A program made the translations under genes and the position numbers. DNA of 64,000 nt, taken from Winogradskyella luteola. Its GTDB lineage: Bacteria; Bacteroidota; Bacteroidia; Flavobacteriales; Flavobacteriaceae. The stretch is taken from assembly GCF_019203985.1 (NCBI RefSeq), contig NZ_JAGSPD010000001.1:186001-250000 (forward strand). Direction: 5' to 3'. Shown here piece by piece: positions 26,909-36,288 of the stretch. Within the stretch, counting starts at the first letter, position 1. Every line of letters starts with the position of its first letter. Below the pieces are notes generated by a model. It had not been told where the DNA came from. It made no database searches and saw only the letters and a program-made list of their open reading frames with translations.

Positions 26909-27378
26909 CAATTAAACTCATAACCATAGGTAAAACGGATGATAAAAATCTTAAGGTTTTAATTGAAAGCTATACTAAACGCTTAAGTCATTACATTAGG
27001 TTTGAATTTGAGATTATACCCGATATAAAAAACGTAAAGCATCTTTCTGAAACACAACAAAAAGACAAAGAAGGCGAGCTTATTTTATCTAAGACACAAA
27101 AATCTGACATTGTAATTCTCTTGGATGAAAACGGAAAGCAGATGGATTCAGTAGCATTTTCCAATTATCTACAGAAACACCTAAATTCTGGTATTAAAAC
27201 CTTAATGTTTGTTATTGGTGGTCCTTATGGATTTTCGGAAGCTGTTTATAAAAGAGCCAATGGAAAGTTGGGTTTGTCCCAAATGACATTTTCGCACCAA
27301 ATGGTACGTTTGTTCTTTATAGAACAATTATACAGAGGGTTTACTATTTTAAGAAACGAACCCTATCATCATAGATAA
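26905..27378 (+). CDS. rlmH: 23S rRNA (pseudouridine1915-N3)-methyltransferase
   Basis: A 157-residue SPOUT methyltransferase acting on the assembled 70S ribosome. Motifs: MTIKLITIGKTDD start, ILLDENGKQMDSVAFS, LMFVIGGPYGFSE and the C-terminal FFIEQLYRGFTILRNEPYHH. A GTG two codons earlier is possible, but ATG 26905 overlaps the DoxX stop. An 18-bp inverted repeat begins inside the conserved C-terminal codons and ends after the stop. Confidence 0.95.
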   Translation: MTIKLITIGKTDDKNLKVLIESYTKRLSHYIRFEFEIIPDIKNVKHLSETQQKDKEGELILSKTQKSDIVILLDENGKQMDSVAFSNYLQKHLNSGIKTLMFVIGGPYGFSEAVYKRANGKLGLSQMTFSHQMVRLFFIEQLYRGFTILRNEPYHHR

Positions 27379-27395
27379 AAATAGCAAACCCTCTG
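27333..27395. repeat. Long inverted repeat across the rlmH stop codon
   Basis: CAGAGGGTTTACTATTTT (27333-27350) pairs with AAAATAGCAAACCCTCTG (27378-27395) over 18 bases with one mismatch; the loop is 27 bases. The left arm codes for RlmH residues near RGFTIL; the right arm is noncoding. There is no T-run after it on either strand. Probably an mRNA hairpin between the convergent rlmH and hpf genes. Confidence 0.8.
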
Positions 27396-27427
27396 GTATA
27401 ATAAACGCCGAAACGTTTTACAGATAA

Positions 27428-27727
27428 CTAATATGTTTTAAAAACTTCTTTTCTTTTTTTTAGTTGACGTGTTAAATCATTAATCGTTTCGTTAACTGCC
27501 ATTTCGTAAGTGGCTTCATTGGATGTAGCAAAAATGCGAGGTCCTGGCAGGCTCAGTTCTATATTGCAAATTTTACCTGCATCGTGATCTTTATCATCAT
27601 GCTTTATATAAACTTGAGCTGAGATTAGAAATTCAAATTTTTCTGCTAATTTTTCTAATTTTCCTGTTGCAAATTGTGATAACGTGTCACTTACATCTGT
27701 ATTTACATATTGAAAATTTACCGTCAT
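27428..27727 (-). CDS. hpf: Ribosome hibernation-promoting factor, short form
   Basis: A 99-residue HPF/RaiA-type protein: FQYVNTDVSDTLSQFATGKLEKLAEKFEF, a strand with YIKHDDKDHDAGKICNIELSLPG, and TYEMAVNETINDLTRQLKKRKE. It binds the decoding centre and stabilises inactive ribosomes in stationary phase. Lacks the long C-terminal dimerisation domain, so it is the short form. Convergent with rlmH, another ribosome-acting gene. Confidence 0.9.
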   Translation of the reverse strand: MTVNFQYVNTDVSDTLSQFATGKLEKLAEKFEFLISAQVYIKHDDKDHDAGKICNIELSLPGPRIFATSNEATYEMAVNETINDLTRQLKKRKEVFKTY

Positions 27728-27881
27728 AATATTACTTGTTTTAGTTAATAATTCCTTTATCTAAGATACAATTTTTAGAGGCATTCATTACTGATAATTA
27801 TCATAAATTATCCCTAAAATAAATTATGTTCTGAAAGTTTACGACCCAGTTTTCGTCTATTGATTTATAAACAAGCATATT

Positions 27882-28268
27882 ATGGAAAACCAACTAAAAA
27901 AAGATATTGTAATTTTTGATGGCGAATGCAATTTATGCAACGGTGTTGTGGGTTGGTTATTGAAATTTGCTCCAGAGAATTTATTTCAATTTGTAGCTTT
28001 TCAATCTCAATATGGTCAAGAATTATTGATGAAATATGATTTTCCTACACATCAACTTGATACAGTTATATTAATTGATGAAAACGGTGTAAAAACACAT
28101 TCTGATGGGTTTCTAAGAATTGTATCTAAAATACCTAAATGGCAACGTGTTGCAGCCTTATTAGCTTTTATTCCTAAACTTATTAGAGATTTCATATACA
28201 AAACAGCTTCAAAAAATCGTTTAAAGTGGTTTGGACAATCTAAGAGTTGTACCATTGATTTTAGGTGA
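27882..28268 (+). CDS. Thiol-disulfide oxidoreductase DCC family protein
   Basis: A 128-residue protein with the DCC signature IVIFDGECNLCNGVVGWLLKF near the N-terminus (CxxC pair), the mid-segment DTVILIDENGVKTHSDGFLRI, and a C-terminal tail KNRLKWFGQSKSC. Predicted thioredoxin-like; no physiological role has been assigned. Monocistronic. Confidence 0.88.
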   Translation: MENQLKKDIVIFDGECNLCNGVVGWLLKFAPENLFQFVAFQSQYGQELLMKYDFPTHQLDTVILIDENGVKTHSDGFLRIVSKIPKWQRVAALLAFIPKLIRDFIYKTASKNRLKWFGQSKSCTIDFR

Positions 28269-28354
28269 ATTATTATTCACTCAAAAACCTGTAATTTAGA
28301 AAAATAAAAGTCATACCGCACAATGTGAAAAATCGTTTAACTTCAAATATTATA

Positions 28355-28362
28355 TATCTTTG
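28355..28362 (+). promoter_or_regulatory. Candidate -7 box of the rdgB promoter
   Basis: TATCTTTG fits TAnnTTTG and lies 22 bases before the rdgB ATG. No good TTTG was found at the expected distance, so support is partial. Confidence 0.4.
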
Positions 28363-28384
28363 AAGAACTAAAAATCACGAATTA

Positions 28385-28960
28385 ATGCAGCTCGTTTTTG
28401 CCACCAACAACCACAACAAACTCAAAGAAGTACAGTCGCTAGTCCCAAAACATATTAAGTTGTTGAGCTTGGCTGATATTTTATGTACCGAAGACATCCC
28501 TGAAACACAACCAACTATTGAAGGTAACGCTATACAAAAAGCTGAGTATGTTAAAGCCAATTACGGCTATGACTGTTTTGCTGATGACACTGGTTTAGAG
28601 GTTGAAGCTCTAAACGGTGAACCTGGAGTTTATTCTGCGCGTTATGCTGGCCCACAAAGAAACGCAGAAGATAATATGAACAAATTATTATCTGAACTGG
28701 AAAACAAACATTCAAGAAAAGCACAGTTTAAAACCGTTATTGCCTTACATCTCAATGGAAAACTCGAAACATTTACAGGTATATGTAAAGGTGAAATCAC
28801 TACAAAAAAACAAGGAGACAAAGGCTTTGGTTACGACCCTATTTTTAAACCTGATGGATATGACCAGACTTTTGCTGAAATGGACTTAGAGCTTAAAAAC
28901 AAGATTGGACATCGTGGAAAAGCAGTAACTCAACTGATTCAATTTCTATCCACCTTATAA
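28385..28960 (+). CDS. rdgB: RdgB/HAM1 non-canonical purine NTP pyrophosphatase
   Basis: A 191-residue house-cleaning enzyme that hydrolyses dITP, XTP and ITP to monophosphates. Motifs: [15 protein letters not shown] (substrate SHR/NxxK region), [47 protein letters not shown] and HRGKAVTQL. Normal length. Followed by a clear terminator, so probably a single-gene unit. Confidence 0.96.
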   Translation: MQLVFATNNHNKLKEVQSLVPKHIKLLSLADILCTEDIPETQPTIEGNAIQKAEYVKANYGYDCFADDTGLEVEALNGEPGVYSARYAGPQRNAEDNMNKLLSELENKHSRKAQFKTVIALHLNGKLETFTGICKGEITTKKQGDKGFGYDPIFKPDGYDQTFAEMDLELKNKIGHRGKAVTQLIQFLSTL

Positions 28961-28985
28961 ATCATACATATTACCCGAACTTAGA

Positions 28986-29023
28986 AAGATATGTTAGAAT
29001 CCTCAAACATATCTTAGGTTTTT
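28986..29023 (+). terminator. Terminator of rdgB
   Basis: Perfect 10-bp stem AAGATATGTT / AACATATCTT with a 10-base loop, followed by AGG and TTTTT. Confidence 0.75.
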
Positions 29024-29122
29024 AAAAACATTAAATCCCATTTTTGATATTTAATTTTAAACTAAAAATTAGTACTTTTCAGTCAATACAATCAAAGCAA
29101 ACCATATTAAACGCTCTAAACG

Positions 29123-29686
29123 ATGACAAAAAACTCTTCAAAAAAAGTCATTTTCGAATTCTTTTCAATCACATTTGCAGTAATACTTGGTTTTTTAGTC
29201 AACCAATGGAATGAAAATAGAAAAAACACAAATCTTGCCGAACAATCTTTAGAACGCATCATTATTGAGGTAAAAGAAAATCAAGAAAAAATAGCTCAAA
29301 AACTCACAGATCATAATGAGACATTGGCACTAATTAGAGCTATTAAAAAATCTGTTGAAAATAATACCGCGCCAACTGATGATAGTGTTAGCTTTTCGTT
29401 TGAATTTACCAATTCTTCGGCTTGGGAAACCGCCAAACTCACCGAAGCCATCTCGTATATGCCATTAGAAAAAGTATCAGAACTTTCAATGGTTTACGAC
29501 TTACAATCTTACTACGAACGGTTTTTTAAAGATTATACCTTAGGACAAGCCTTAAACCCAAATAAAAATGAAGATTTGGAACAAGTGGACATTTTGAATC
29601 AATTAGAAAAAACCGTGCAAAATGCTATAGGTATCGAAGAAAATCTCAATAATGCCTATCTCAATTTGTTAGACAATATTGGCTGA
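29123..29686 (+). CDS. Membrane-anchored protein, DUF6090-like
   Basis: A 187-residue protein with one N-terminal helix (about 11-27, EFFSITFAVILGFLVNQWNENRK), then a charged, helical domain. The helix ending in an N-Q-W-N-E motif resembles DUF6090 and related families, which are uncharacterised. The rest (AEQSLERIIIEVKENQEKIAQKL onward) is predicted coiled and probably extracytoplasmic. The stop lies 10 bases from the convergent guaB end. Confidence 0.6.
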   Translation: MTKNSSKKVIFEFFSITFAVILGFLVNQWNENRKNTNLAEQSLERIIIEVKENQEKIAQKLTDHNETLALIRAIKKSVENNTAPTDDSVSFSFEFTNSSAWETAKLTEAISYMPLEKVSELSMVYDLQSYYERFFKDYTLGQALNPNKNEDLEQVDILNQLEKTVQNAIGIEENLNNAYLNLLDNIG

Positions 29687-29696
29687 AAAGTTCTAG

Positions 29697-31166
29697 TTAT
29701 CTCGAATAATTGGGCGCTTCTTTAGTAATCGTTACGTCATGCGGATGACTTTCTTGAATACCGCTAGCCGTTATCTTAACAAATCGACCTGTCTCCTTTA
29801 AGGTCTCGATATCCTTTGCTCCGCAATACCCCATACCTGCTCTGAGACCGCCAATAAATTGGTGAATACTCTCAAACAACTCTCCTTTGTATGGTACACG
29901 GCCCACAATACCTTCTGGCACCAGCTTTTTAATATCGTCTTCTACATCCTGAAAATAGCGATCTTTACTTCCTTGTTTCATAGCTTCGACAGAACCCATA
30001 CCTCTGTAGGATTTAAACTTTCGTCCTTCATAGATAATAGTTTCTCCTGGGCTTTCTTTTGTTCCTGCTAAAAGCGAACCCAACATTACCGTATCTGCAC
30101 CAGCTGCGATAGCTTTAGGAATATCACCCGTGTAACGAATACCTCCGTCAGCAATGACAGGAACTCCAGAACCTTTAATCGCAGCAGCGACTTCTAATAC
30201 TGCTGAAAATTGAGGAAAACCTACACCAGCGACAACGCGTGTGGTACATATAGAACCTGGTCCAATACCTACTTTTACAGCATCTGCACCAGCTTCAACT
30301 AAATACTTCGCTGCTTCTCCTGTAGCTATATTACCGACGATCACTTCCAGTTTTGGGAATTGTTGTTTTATAGATTTTAATATGGTAACCACTCCTACCG
30401 TATGGCCATGCGCCGTATCTATAACTACGGCATCAACACCTGCTTTTACCAAAGCCTCTGCTCTATCTACTGCATCACCTGTTACCCCTATGGCCGCAGC
30501 AACTCTTAATCGCCCATAAACATCTTTATTGGCATTAGGTTTTTGTGTCACTTTGGTAATATCTCTAAACGTAATTAGACCTGCAAGCTTATCACCTTCG
30601 ACTATTAATAATTTTTCAATTTTATTAGCTTGTAGAATTGCTTCTGCATCTTTAAGTGAAGTCCCTTTTGGTGCAGTTACTAAATTTTCACCGGTCATAA
30701 CTTCAACGATTGGTCTATCGTTTTGGTGCTCAAAACGCAAATCACGATTTGTTACAATCCCTTTAAGCACACCATTATTATCAACAATTGGGATTCCACC
30801 AATGCCATGCTCACGCATCGCATTTTTAGCATCAGCTACAACAGCATCCATAGATAGTGTTACAGGATCGATAATCATACCGCTTTCAGCACGTTTTACA
30901 CGTCTTACTTTCTGCGCCTGGTCTTCTATAGTCATGTTTTTGTGCAATACTCCTATACCACCTTCTTGTGCCATGGCTATTGCCATTCTACTCTCAGTAA
31001 CGGTATCCATTGCAGCCGAAATTACTGGAATATTAATGGTAATGTTTCGTGTAAATTTTGTTTGAATATTGACTTCGCGCGGAAGAACTTCTGAAAATGC
31101 TGGGACTAATAGGACGTCATCGTAGGTAAGACCTTCACCTAAGATTTTGTTTTCGTGTGCTGTCAT
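29697..31166 (-). CDS. guaB: Inosine-5'-monophosphate dehydrogenase
   Basis: A 489-residue enzyme converting IMP to XMP with NAD+, the committed step of GMP synthesis. TIM barrel split by a CBS pair (about 97-210; [45 protein letters not shown]). The catalytic loop is [15 protein letters not shown] with Cys307; the flap [18 protein letters not shown] is also visible. Full length. The short leader contains a -7-like TAAATTTG (31192-31199) and a 7-bp palindrome close to the start codon. Confidence 0.97.
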   Translation of the reverse strand: MTAHENKILGEGLTYDDVLLVPAFSEVLPREVNIQTKFTRNITINIPVISAAMDTVTESRMAIAMAQEGGIGVLHKNMTIEDQAQKVRRVKRAESGMIIDPVTLSMDAVVADAKNAMREHGIGGIPIVDNNGVLKGIVTNRDLRFEHQNDRPIVEVMTGENLVTAPKGTSLKDAEAILQANKIEKLLIVEGDKLAGLITFRDITKVTQKPNANKDVYGRLRVAAAIGVTGDAVDRAEALVKAGVDAVVIDTAHGHTVGVVTILKSIKQQFPKLEVIVGNIATGEAAKYLVEAGADAVKVGIGPGSICTTRVVAGVGFPQFSAVLEVAAAIKGSGVPVIADGGIRYTGDIPKAIAAGADTVMLGSLLAGTKESPGETIIYEGRKFKSYRGMGSVEAMKQGSKDRYFQDVEDDIKKLVPEGIVGRVPYKGELFESIHQFIGGLRAGMGYCGAKDIETLKETGRFVKITASGIQESHPHDVTITKEAPNYSR

Positions 31167-31169
31167 GAT

Positions 31170-31188
31170 GCAATTAAAATATAATTGC
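31170..31188. promoter_or_regulatory. Palindrome in the guaB promoter/leader
   Basis: GCAATTA-AAATA-TAATTGC, perfect 7-bp arms, between the -7-like TAAATTTG (31192-31199, minus strand) and the guaB ATG. It lies at the expected transcription start, so it is more likely an operator than an RNA hairpin. Confidence 0.35.
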
Positions 31189-31265
31189 GTGCAAATTTAC
31201 ACATTTTATTTCACTTAAACTCCTTGAATTCTATTTAAGAATTCATAAAGCTCTTAATAAATAGG

Positions 31266-31287
31266 TTCCTACTTTCGCAGGGATGAC
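31266..31287. repeat. Second copy of the TTCCT..TTTCGCAGG palindromic element
   Basis: TTCCTACTTTCGCAGGGATGAC, a decayed copy of the core seen at 15983 (CCTGCGAAAGCAG on the other strand), in the spacer between guaB and the receptor gene. Confidence 0.45.
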
Positions 31288-31295
31288 AAAGTGTG

Positions 31296-33719
31296 TTAAA
31301 ATTTAATTTCTAATGTTGTAAACCAATTACGAGGTGCAGAAGGAATAATTCCAGGTCCAGGGTATGCAGTTGCTCTCCTTGTAAAATAAGCATTATCAAG
31401 TACATTATTCACACCTGTTTCAAGTTTAAACATTTTGTAAGTGTACGCAAATGAAAGATCAAGAATATCGTACTCAGGTATTTTACCAATTATACCACTG
31501 AGATCTGAGTCTGTGGAATTTGAAGCATCAGTAAACTGACTAGACAGATAAGTGTATTGTACACTGGTTTGGAAATTTTTATATCCAAATCGTAAACCTG
31601 TCTTTAAATTTACATCTGGTACAAATTCTACAGTGTTACCTACTTCTACCCCAGGTTTTTGGGACTTGGTATATTCTGATTGAATAAAAGATGTATTGAC
31701 AAAATAGTTAAGACTAAAATCTGAATTCATCTTAAAAATCTTTTTCAGATTAAAATCCAATAACGATTCTACACCATACATCGTAGCATCACCAATATTG
31801 GTACGCAATTGCCTAAAATTACCTGACTCAGTAAATGGCACCAAGCCCAATCTGTTGTTATAGAACAATCCGAAAATACCAATATCGTAAGATAATATCT
31901 GTTTAAAATTTCCTCTAAAGCCTAAATCTACGGTAAAACCATCTTCATCAGTAATGTCCCTATCTATGACAATTGACGGGTTAATGACATTAATATCTGA
32001 AAAGGTTACAGAGCGATAGTTTTGCGAAATATTTCCATAAACCTCCAAACTTTTATTCGGTTTGTAACTTAGGCCTAATCCTAATAATAAAAAGTTACGT
32101 TCAAAATCACGATTGTCTTCTACTATCTCTTGAAAAATAACATTACCGGCTGCATCGGTATTGGTACGTTGATAAAAGCCATCACTTTCAGTTTTAATAT
32201 ATTCAAATCTAAAGCCAGGCGTTACCGAAAATTTTTCATTTAAGTAAAAAATATTTTCACCAAATACGGCCACGTTTAAATTTGGGAATTCAAAATCTGA
32301 CTGGTCTGGGTAATTAGGAAATCGTTCTGTCTGTAAATTAAAATTTGGTCCTATACCTGCTGACCCTGGCCCTTGTTGTTGATCGTTATTCGCTTTATAG
32401 AATTTTGAACCTATTAAGAAAGTCGCATCTTTATTAAAGATCTTATACTTGCTCAAAAGTCTGGTTTCAAATCCAAAATTATTAAAATCTCCTTTTATTA
32501 AATCGCGTTCGGTTTCTGGATCTGCCTGATCCACTCGATTACTTCTGTAGCCCAATGCATTTCGGGTTGCGTTTAGACCAAAAAAATTGAACGTAAAGTT
32601 TGTGCTGTCTGAGAACTGATGTGCCAATTTAAAGTTGTACAACAACCAATCGATTTCAAACCAGTTACGTGCTCTATTACTTTGATAAGGATCTTCGTTA
32701 AACATATCATCTGTTAAACCCCCGGCTTGTTGTGCCAAATAATTGAGGTAGGTTATCTCACCACTAAATCTCGTTTTTTCGTTAAACTTATAACCGATAT
32801 ATGCATAGATATTTTTAGATTCGAACTCAGAATTTGGTCTAAAACCATCTCCCTTTTTGTAATTGAAAAATGTATAGTAACTCCACTTATCTTTTGTGCC
32901 ACTTACGCTTGTAAAGTTGGTATATAAACCAAAACTCCCTAATGTGTTTCTTGTAATTAGCTCAAATGGTTTACTAGCATTAGGTGCCTTCATTACAAAG
33001 TTGATAAGACCACCAAATTGGGTACCATATTGTAAAGATGCTGCTCCTCTAATAACCTGTATTTCCTTTAAACCTTCAGCTGCTGGCGAATAATAACTCT
33101 CTGGATAACCCAAAACATCTGCACTGATGTCATACCCATTTTGTCTTGTATTAAAGTTAGCCGTACGGTTGGGATCTAAACCACGCCCACCAATATTAAG
33201 CTGTAAGCCAGCATCATCGTTTTGGTAAATGTTAAGCCCAGCTACCTGACTGTAAATTTGTCTTGCATTATTAGTAGCTAAATTTGCCATGGATTGATCC
33301 ACCAAAACTACCTCTGTTTTTTTACCTGCATAAATTGCCGTTCCTTCTACATCCTTAAGACGACTTAACTCGAAAACTTTGGTTTTTCTTGCTGTGATTT
33401 CTACTGCGGTGAGTTCCTCGCCCAAAGGCTCTAAAACTTGATTTAAAACTACATCATCATCAATAGTAATCTGCACTTCTTTAATTTGAAATTCATACGA
33501 AAAGAACACCAATGTTAAAACTGATTTCTCAGTCGAAAATTCATAATAACCTTGAAGGTTTGTGGTGGCTAATCGCCCTGATGCTTTATCATAAACCTCA
33601 ACATTACCTAAAGGTTGCCCTGATGTATCAGTGATTGTACCTGACACTTTTTGTTGTGCATTTACTAATATACTTATGGCTGCAAATATGAATACCAGAC
33701 TATAATCCTTTAATTTCAT
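31296..33719 (-). CDS. FecA-like TonB-dependent receptor
   Basis: An 807-residue outer-membrane receptor: signal peptide, carboxypeptidase-regulatory-like domain (about 24-110), plug domain (about 125-245; QVAGLNIYQNDDAGLQLNIGGRGLDPNR and EIQVIRGAASLQYGTQFGGLINF) and a 22-strand-type barrel ending WFTTLEIKF. The plug wording RQNGYDISADVLGYPESYYSP resembles the ferric-dicitrate receptor FecA. Probably imports a ferric chelate. Overlaps the upstream HTTM gene by 20 bases and belongs to the DUF4856-imelysin-HTTM unit. Confidence 0.88.
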   Translation of the reverse strand: MKLKDYSLVFIFAAISILVNAQQKVSGTITDTSGQPLGNVEVYDKASGRLATTNLQGYYEFSTEKSVLTLVFFSYEFQIKEVQITIDDDVVLNQVLEPLGEELTAVEITARKTKVFELSRLKDVEGTAIYAGKKTEVVLVDQSMANLATNNARQIYSQVAGLNIYQNDDAGLQLNIGGRGLDPNRTANFNTRQNGYDISADVLGYPESYYSPAAEGLKEIQVIRGAASLQYGTQFGGLINFVMKAPNASKPFELITRNTLGSFGLYTNFTSVSGTKDKWSYYTFFNYKKGDGFRPNSEFESKNIYAYIGYKFNEKTRFSGEITYLNYLAQQAGGLTDDMFNEDPYQSNRARNWFEIDWLLYNFKLAHQFSDSTNFTFNFFGLNATRNALGYRSNRVDQADPETERDLIKGDFNNFGFETRLLSKYKIFNKDATFLIGSKFYKANNDQQQGPGSAGIGPNFNLQTERFPNYPDQSDFEFPNLNVAVFGENIFYLNEKFSVTPGFRFEYIKTESDGFYQRTNTDAAGNVIFQEIVEDNRDFERNFLLLGLGLSYKPNKSLEVYGNISQNYRSVTFSDINVINPSIVIDRDITDEDGFTVDLGFRGNFKQILSYDIGIFGLFYNNRLGLVPFTESGNFRQLRTNIGDATMYGVESLLDFNLKKIFKMNSDFSLNYFVNTSFIQSEYTKSQKPGVEVGNTVEFVPDVNLKTGLRFGYKNFQTSVQYTYLSSQFTDASNSTDSDLSGIIGKIPEYDILDLSFAYTYKMFKLETGVNNVLDNAYFTRRATAYPGPGIIPSAPRNWFTTLEIKF

Positions 33720-35064
33720 CTTTAAATGGTAAAATCCAATCTTTAGGCTTTAATGATTCTTTTTGTTTTAATAAATCCACGTTTGGGTCGATGTAACGTT
33801 TACTTCGTCTTCCGTTTAGAGCGACATAACTATCCACATAGATTTCTATATTCTTATGACCTTGCGATTCAAAATGCTGTCCTAAGAAATGTGCATATTC
33901 CAATATAAAATCAGGTTGTGTACTCATTTCCTTTTCCTGAAAAGGTGTTAAAAAATCTGAATTATTAACTAAAAATGCTGTTTTAGTTTTTCCATCGACG
34001 ACTTTGAATTCTGTGTAACCCGTTTTTTCAATCAACATCACACGCCACGAAAATCGATAACCTTCTTCTGTCCAAAATAATTCTCCTGGGTACAACACGT
34101 AACGAAACGGCAAAAGTAACTGAATACCAAAAAATATAGCCAATAGTGGTAGAACTAAGTTTTGCCTTTTATAGTGATATGTATGAGAATGGATTTTCTC
34201 TTTGGCCAACTTAAACGTTTTGAATATGCCTCTGAAGAAATTGAGCATACGCTCGTGAATATGAGCATCAAAAAATATCAATGACGAGATAATCATGATG
34301 TATGGAAACATACCTATTGGAAACAATACTCTGGTAAATACATGAAAGAAAACGACCAATGCAAAAGCAAACCAGCGTGTTTTTCGATATAGTAATAAAA
34401 ATGGAATGCACAAATCATATAGCATACCAGACCAACTCATAGCCACATGAAACCAATGCTGTTGCATCAACGTTTCCCCAATTAAGGGCAAATCGTATTT
34501 TGATGGCAGCCAGATTTTTAATGGCATAGCCTTAAATAACCAATCGGAATTTATTTTTGCCAAGCCAGCATAAACATAAACAATCCCTAATAATAATTTT
34601 ACGCTATCTATAGTCCATTTAGGAATATTATGATATTGTTTTTTGCTGATAAAATTATCGACAGAATAATACGCATTTGCAGGTAAAAAGCACATTAAAA
34701 AACTTAAAAGACTTATAAAATAGTAGTGATTGAGGTAGGTGGTTTTATCCATTAACTCAATGTAGGTGAAGCTCAGAAAAAATGTAATTACGGCAATACG
34801 ATACTTTAGTCCCAAAGCAATAAACAGGGCTGCCAAACCACAAATAAAAAAAATAAGATATGTTAAGTTGCCTACTGGTTTTATCCATTCTAGTCCATAA
34901 TAACTAAAATTAAATTTAGGGTTTAGGTATAACTTTTCAATCCATCCATACGACCAAAACCTAATGATACTTAACAACATCATTACGCCAAAACCAATTC
35001 TGAATACGGCTAGTGGTGCTGCTGAAGTTTTGGTATTTAAGTATGTGCTTAATGTATTTGGCAT
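33700..35064 (-). CDS. HTTM-domain (vitamin K-dependent carboxylase-like) membrane protein
   Basis: 454 residues from ATG 35064. Multi-helix HTTM domain (about 10-320; SAAPLAVFRIGFGVMMLLS, LYVYAGLAKINSDWLF-like) and a C-terminal soluble part (about 325-454). HTTM proteins resemble gamma-glutamyl carboxylase, but no such activity is shown in bacteria. Here it sits between imelysin and a FecA-like receptor, which suggests a role in the same iron-uptake unit. A TTG seven codons upstream is in frame but lies inside a terminator hairpin. Overlaps the receptor gene. Confidence 0.82.
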   Translation of the reverse strand: MPNTLSTYLNTKTSAAPLAVFRIGFGVMMLLSIIRFWSYGWIEKLYLNPKFNFSYYGLEWIKPVGNLTYLIFFICGLAALFIALGLKYRIAVITFFLSFTYIELMDKTTYLNHYYFISLLSFLMCFLPANAYYSVDNFISKKQYHNIPKWTIDSVKLLLGIVYVYAGLAKINSDWLFKAMPLKIWLPSKYDLPLIGETLMQQHWFHVAMSWSGMLYDLCIPFLLLYRKTRWFAFALVVFFHVFTRVLFPIGMFPYIMIISSLIFFDAHIHERMLNFFRGIFKTFKLAKEKIHSHTYHYKRQNLVLPLLAIFFGIQLLLPFRYVLYPGELFWTEEGYRFSWRVMLIEKTGYTEFKVVDGKTKTAFLVNNSDFLTPFQEKEMSTQPDFILEYAHFLGQHFESQGHKNIEIYVDSYVALNGRRSKRYIDPNVDLLKQKESLKPKDWILPFKDEIKGL

Positions 35065-35068
35065 AAAT

Positions 35069-35099
35069 AAAAAAAGGATTCTCAATCAAGAGAATCCTT
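35069..35099 (-). terminator. Intra-operon terminator/attenuator before HTTM
   Basis: Perfect 10-bp stem (AAGGATTCTC / GAGAATCCTT, loop AATCAA on the plus strand) and seven T on the minus strand, ending 5 bases before the HTTM ATG. It is 19 bases past the imelysin stop. Likely reduces transcription of the two membrane genes relative to the lipoprotein genes. Confidence 0.8.
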
Positions 35100-35118
35100 A
35101 GCTTAATATTATAATGAA

Positions 35119-36243
35119 TTAATCTCCATCGTTATCCTGAAAATCAATTTGAACATCAAAAATTGAAGCCATATCTACTTTTAATAATACAACCGCTGCT
35201 TGTAATGCATCATAAGCTTCTGTCATTTGTGTATTATCATCTATGACTTGTTGGCTAAAGCTATCGTTCAATGATTGTATTTGTTGTCTGGCGGCTTCAA
35301 ATTGCGCATTAATATCATTCTTTAACTCAGAATTTTCCAAATAGTCTAAATAAGACGCAAAGCTTTCAGAAGACGTTGATGAATTATCAAAAGATTGCCC
35401 ATTAAAAAACTTCTGTACTGCATCTAGACCCAATAATGCTAATTCTTTAGACACATCATTTTTGTAATAAGCTTCAACTTTATCTGGAAATGTTTGCCCT
35501 GCTGAAAAATTACCAGCAGGTGTTCCTATTTTATTCGCTCTCAAAGCCCTTTCATAATAATTTATGTAATCATTCACGATTTTGCTGAAAGAACCCGTTA
35601 CACTTGATGATGTATTGGCTACAAATTCATCTCTAAACGTATTTTGCCAATCATTAAGGATTGTATTAGACCTATTGTTGATTTGGGATTGTACATTGGT
35701 TAAATAATCTATATACCCATCAAAATTTACATTTGTAGTGAACTTATCTAAAGGTGTCGTATCAGAGTCAGCGATACCATGTATAAGAAAGTCTAATGCA
35801 GGAAAGCCTTGAGCAGCAAAATAGGTCTCGGCATTTAGGTTATAATCTGTTCCAGATGCAGCACTTTCTATTAAATTCGTTGTAACTGGATACACATTAA
35901 AATATACTCTAAAACCATTTTCATTAGCCGTAAATGTTTCAGCAATTCCAATATTATACATCGCTACATATTGCCATGCTCCGTAAGCTTCTAACCAAGC
36001 TTCACTTAACAGGTCTAGATTATTTTGGTTAATGTCATTGACAAAATTAGATCTTGCCACATCCATATCTGCCACTTTGGTTTGAAAATTCACTATCGCT
36101 GGCACAATAATATCATCTGCATAATTGCTTAATAATGCAGTTCTATCAAAATTATCTGAATTGTCACTATTACTATCATCAGAAGATGAACATGCAACGA
36201 TAATGCTAACAACACATAAAAGGAAAATTATTTTTTTTACCAT
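35119..36243 (-). CDS. Imelysin-family lipoprotein
   Basis: A 374-residue lipoprotein (lipobox SIIVACSSSDD, followed by an Asp/Ser/Asn-rich surface-export-like stretch). The imelysin domain shows SEAWLEAYGAWQYVAMYN and the family landmark GFPALDFLIHG. Despite the peptidase name, the family consists of iron-linked binding proteins with no demonstrated active site (compare EfeO, IrpA). Downstream of DUF4856, upstream of HTTM and the FecA-like receptor. Confidence 0.88.
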   Translation of the reverse strand: MVKKIIFLLCVVSIIVACSSSDDSNSDNSDNFDRTALLSNYADDIIVPAIVNFQTKVADMDVARSNFVNDINQNNLDLLSEAWLEAYGAWQYVAMYNIGIAETFTANENGFRVYFNVYPVTTNLIESAASGTDYNLNAETYFAAQGFPALDFLIHGIADSDTTPLDKFTTNVNFDGYIDYLTNVQSQINNRSNTILNDWQNTFRDEFVANTSSSVTGSFSKIVNDYINYYERALRANKIGTPAGNFSAGQTFPDKVEAYYKNDVSKELALLGLDAVQKFFNGQSFDNSSTSSESFASYLDYLENSELKNDINAQFEAARQQIQSLNDSFSQQVIDDNTQMTEAYDALQAAVVLLKVDMASIFDVQIDFQDNDGD

Positions 36244-36288
36244 AGCAATTATTCTTTATTTTTTTGGTTTGCAAAAATACTAAATAAG

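Noticed and set aside
30241..31065. Open frames on the plus strand opposite guaB (92 and 178 codons)
   Set aside because: They are antisense shadows of a highly conserved gene; no promoter, start context or protein-like composition.
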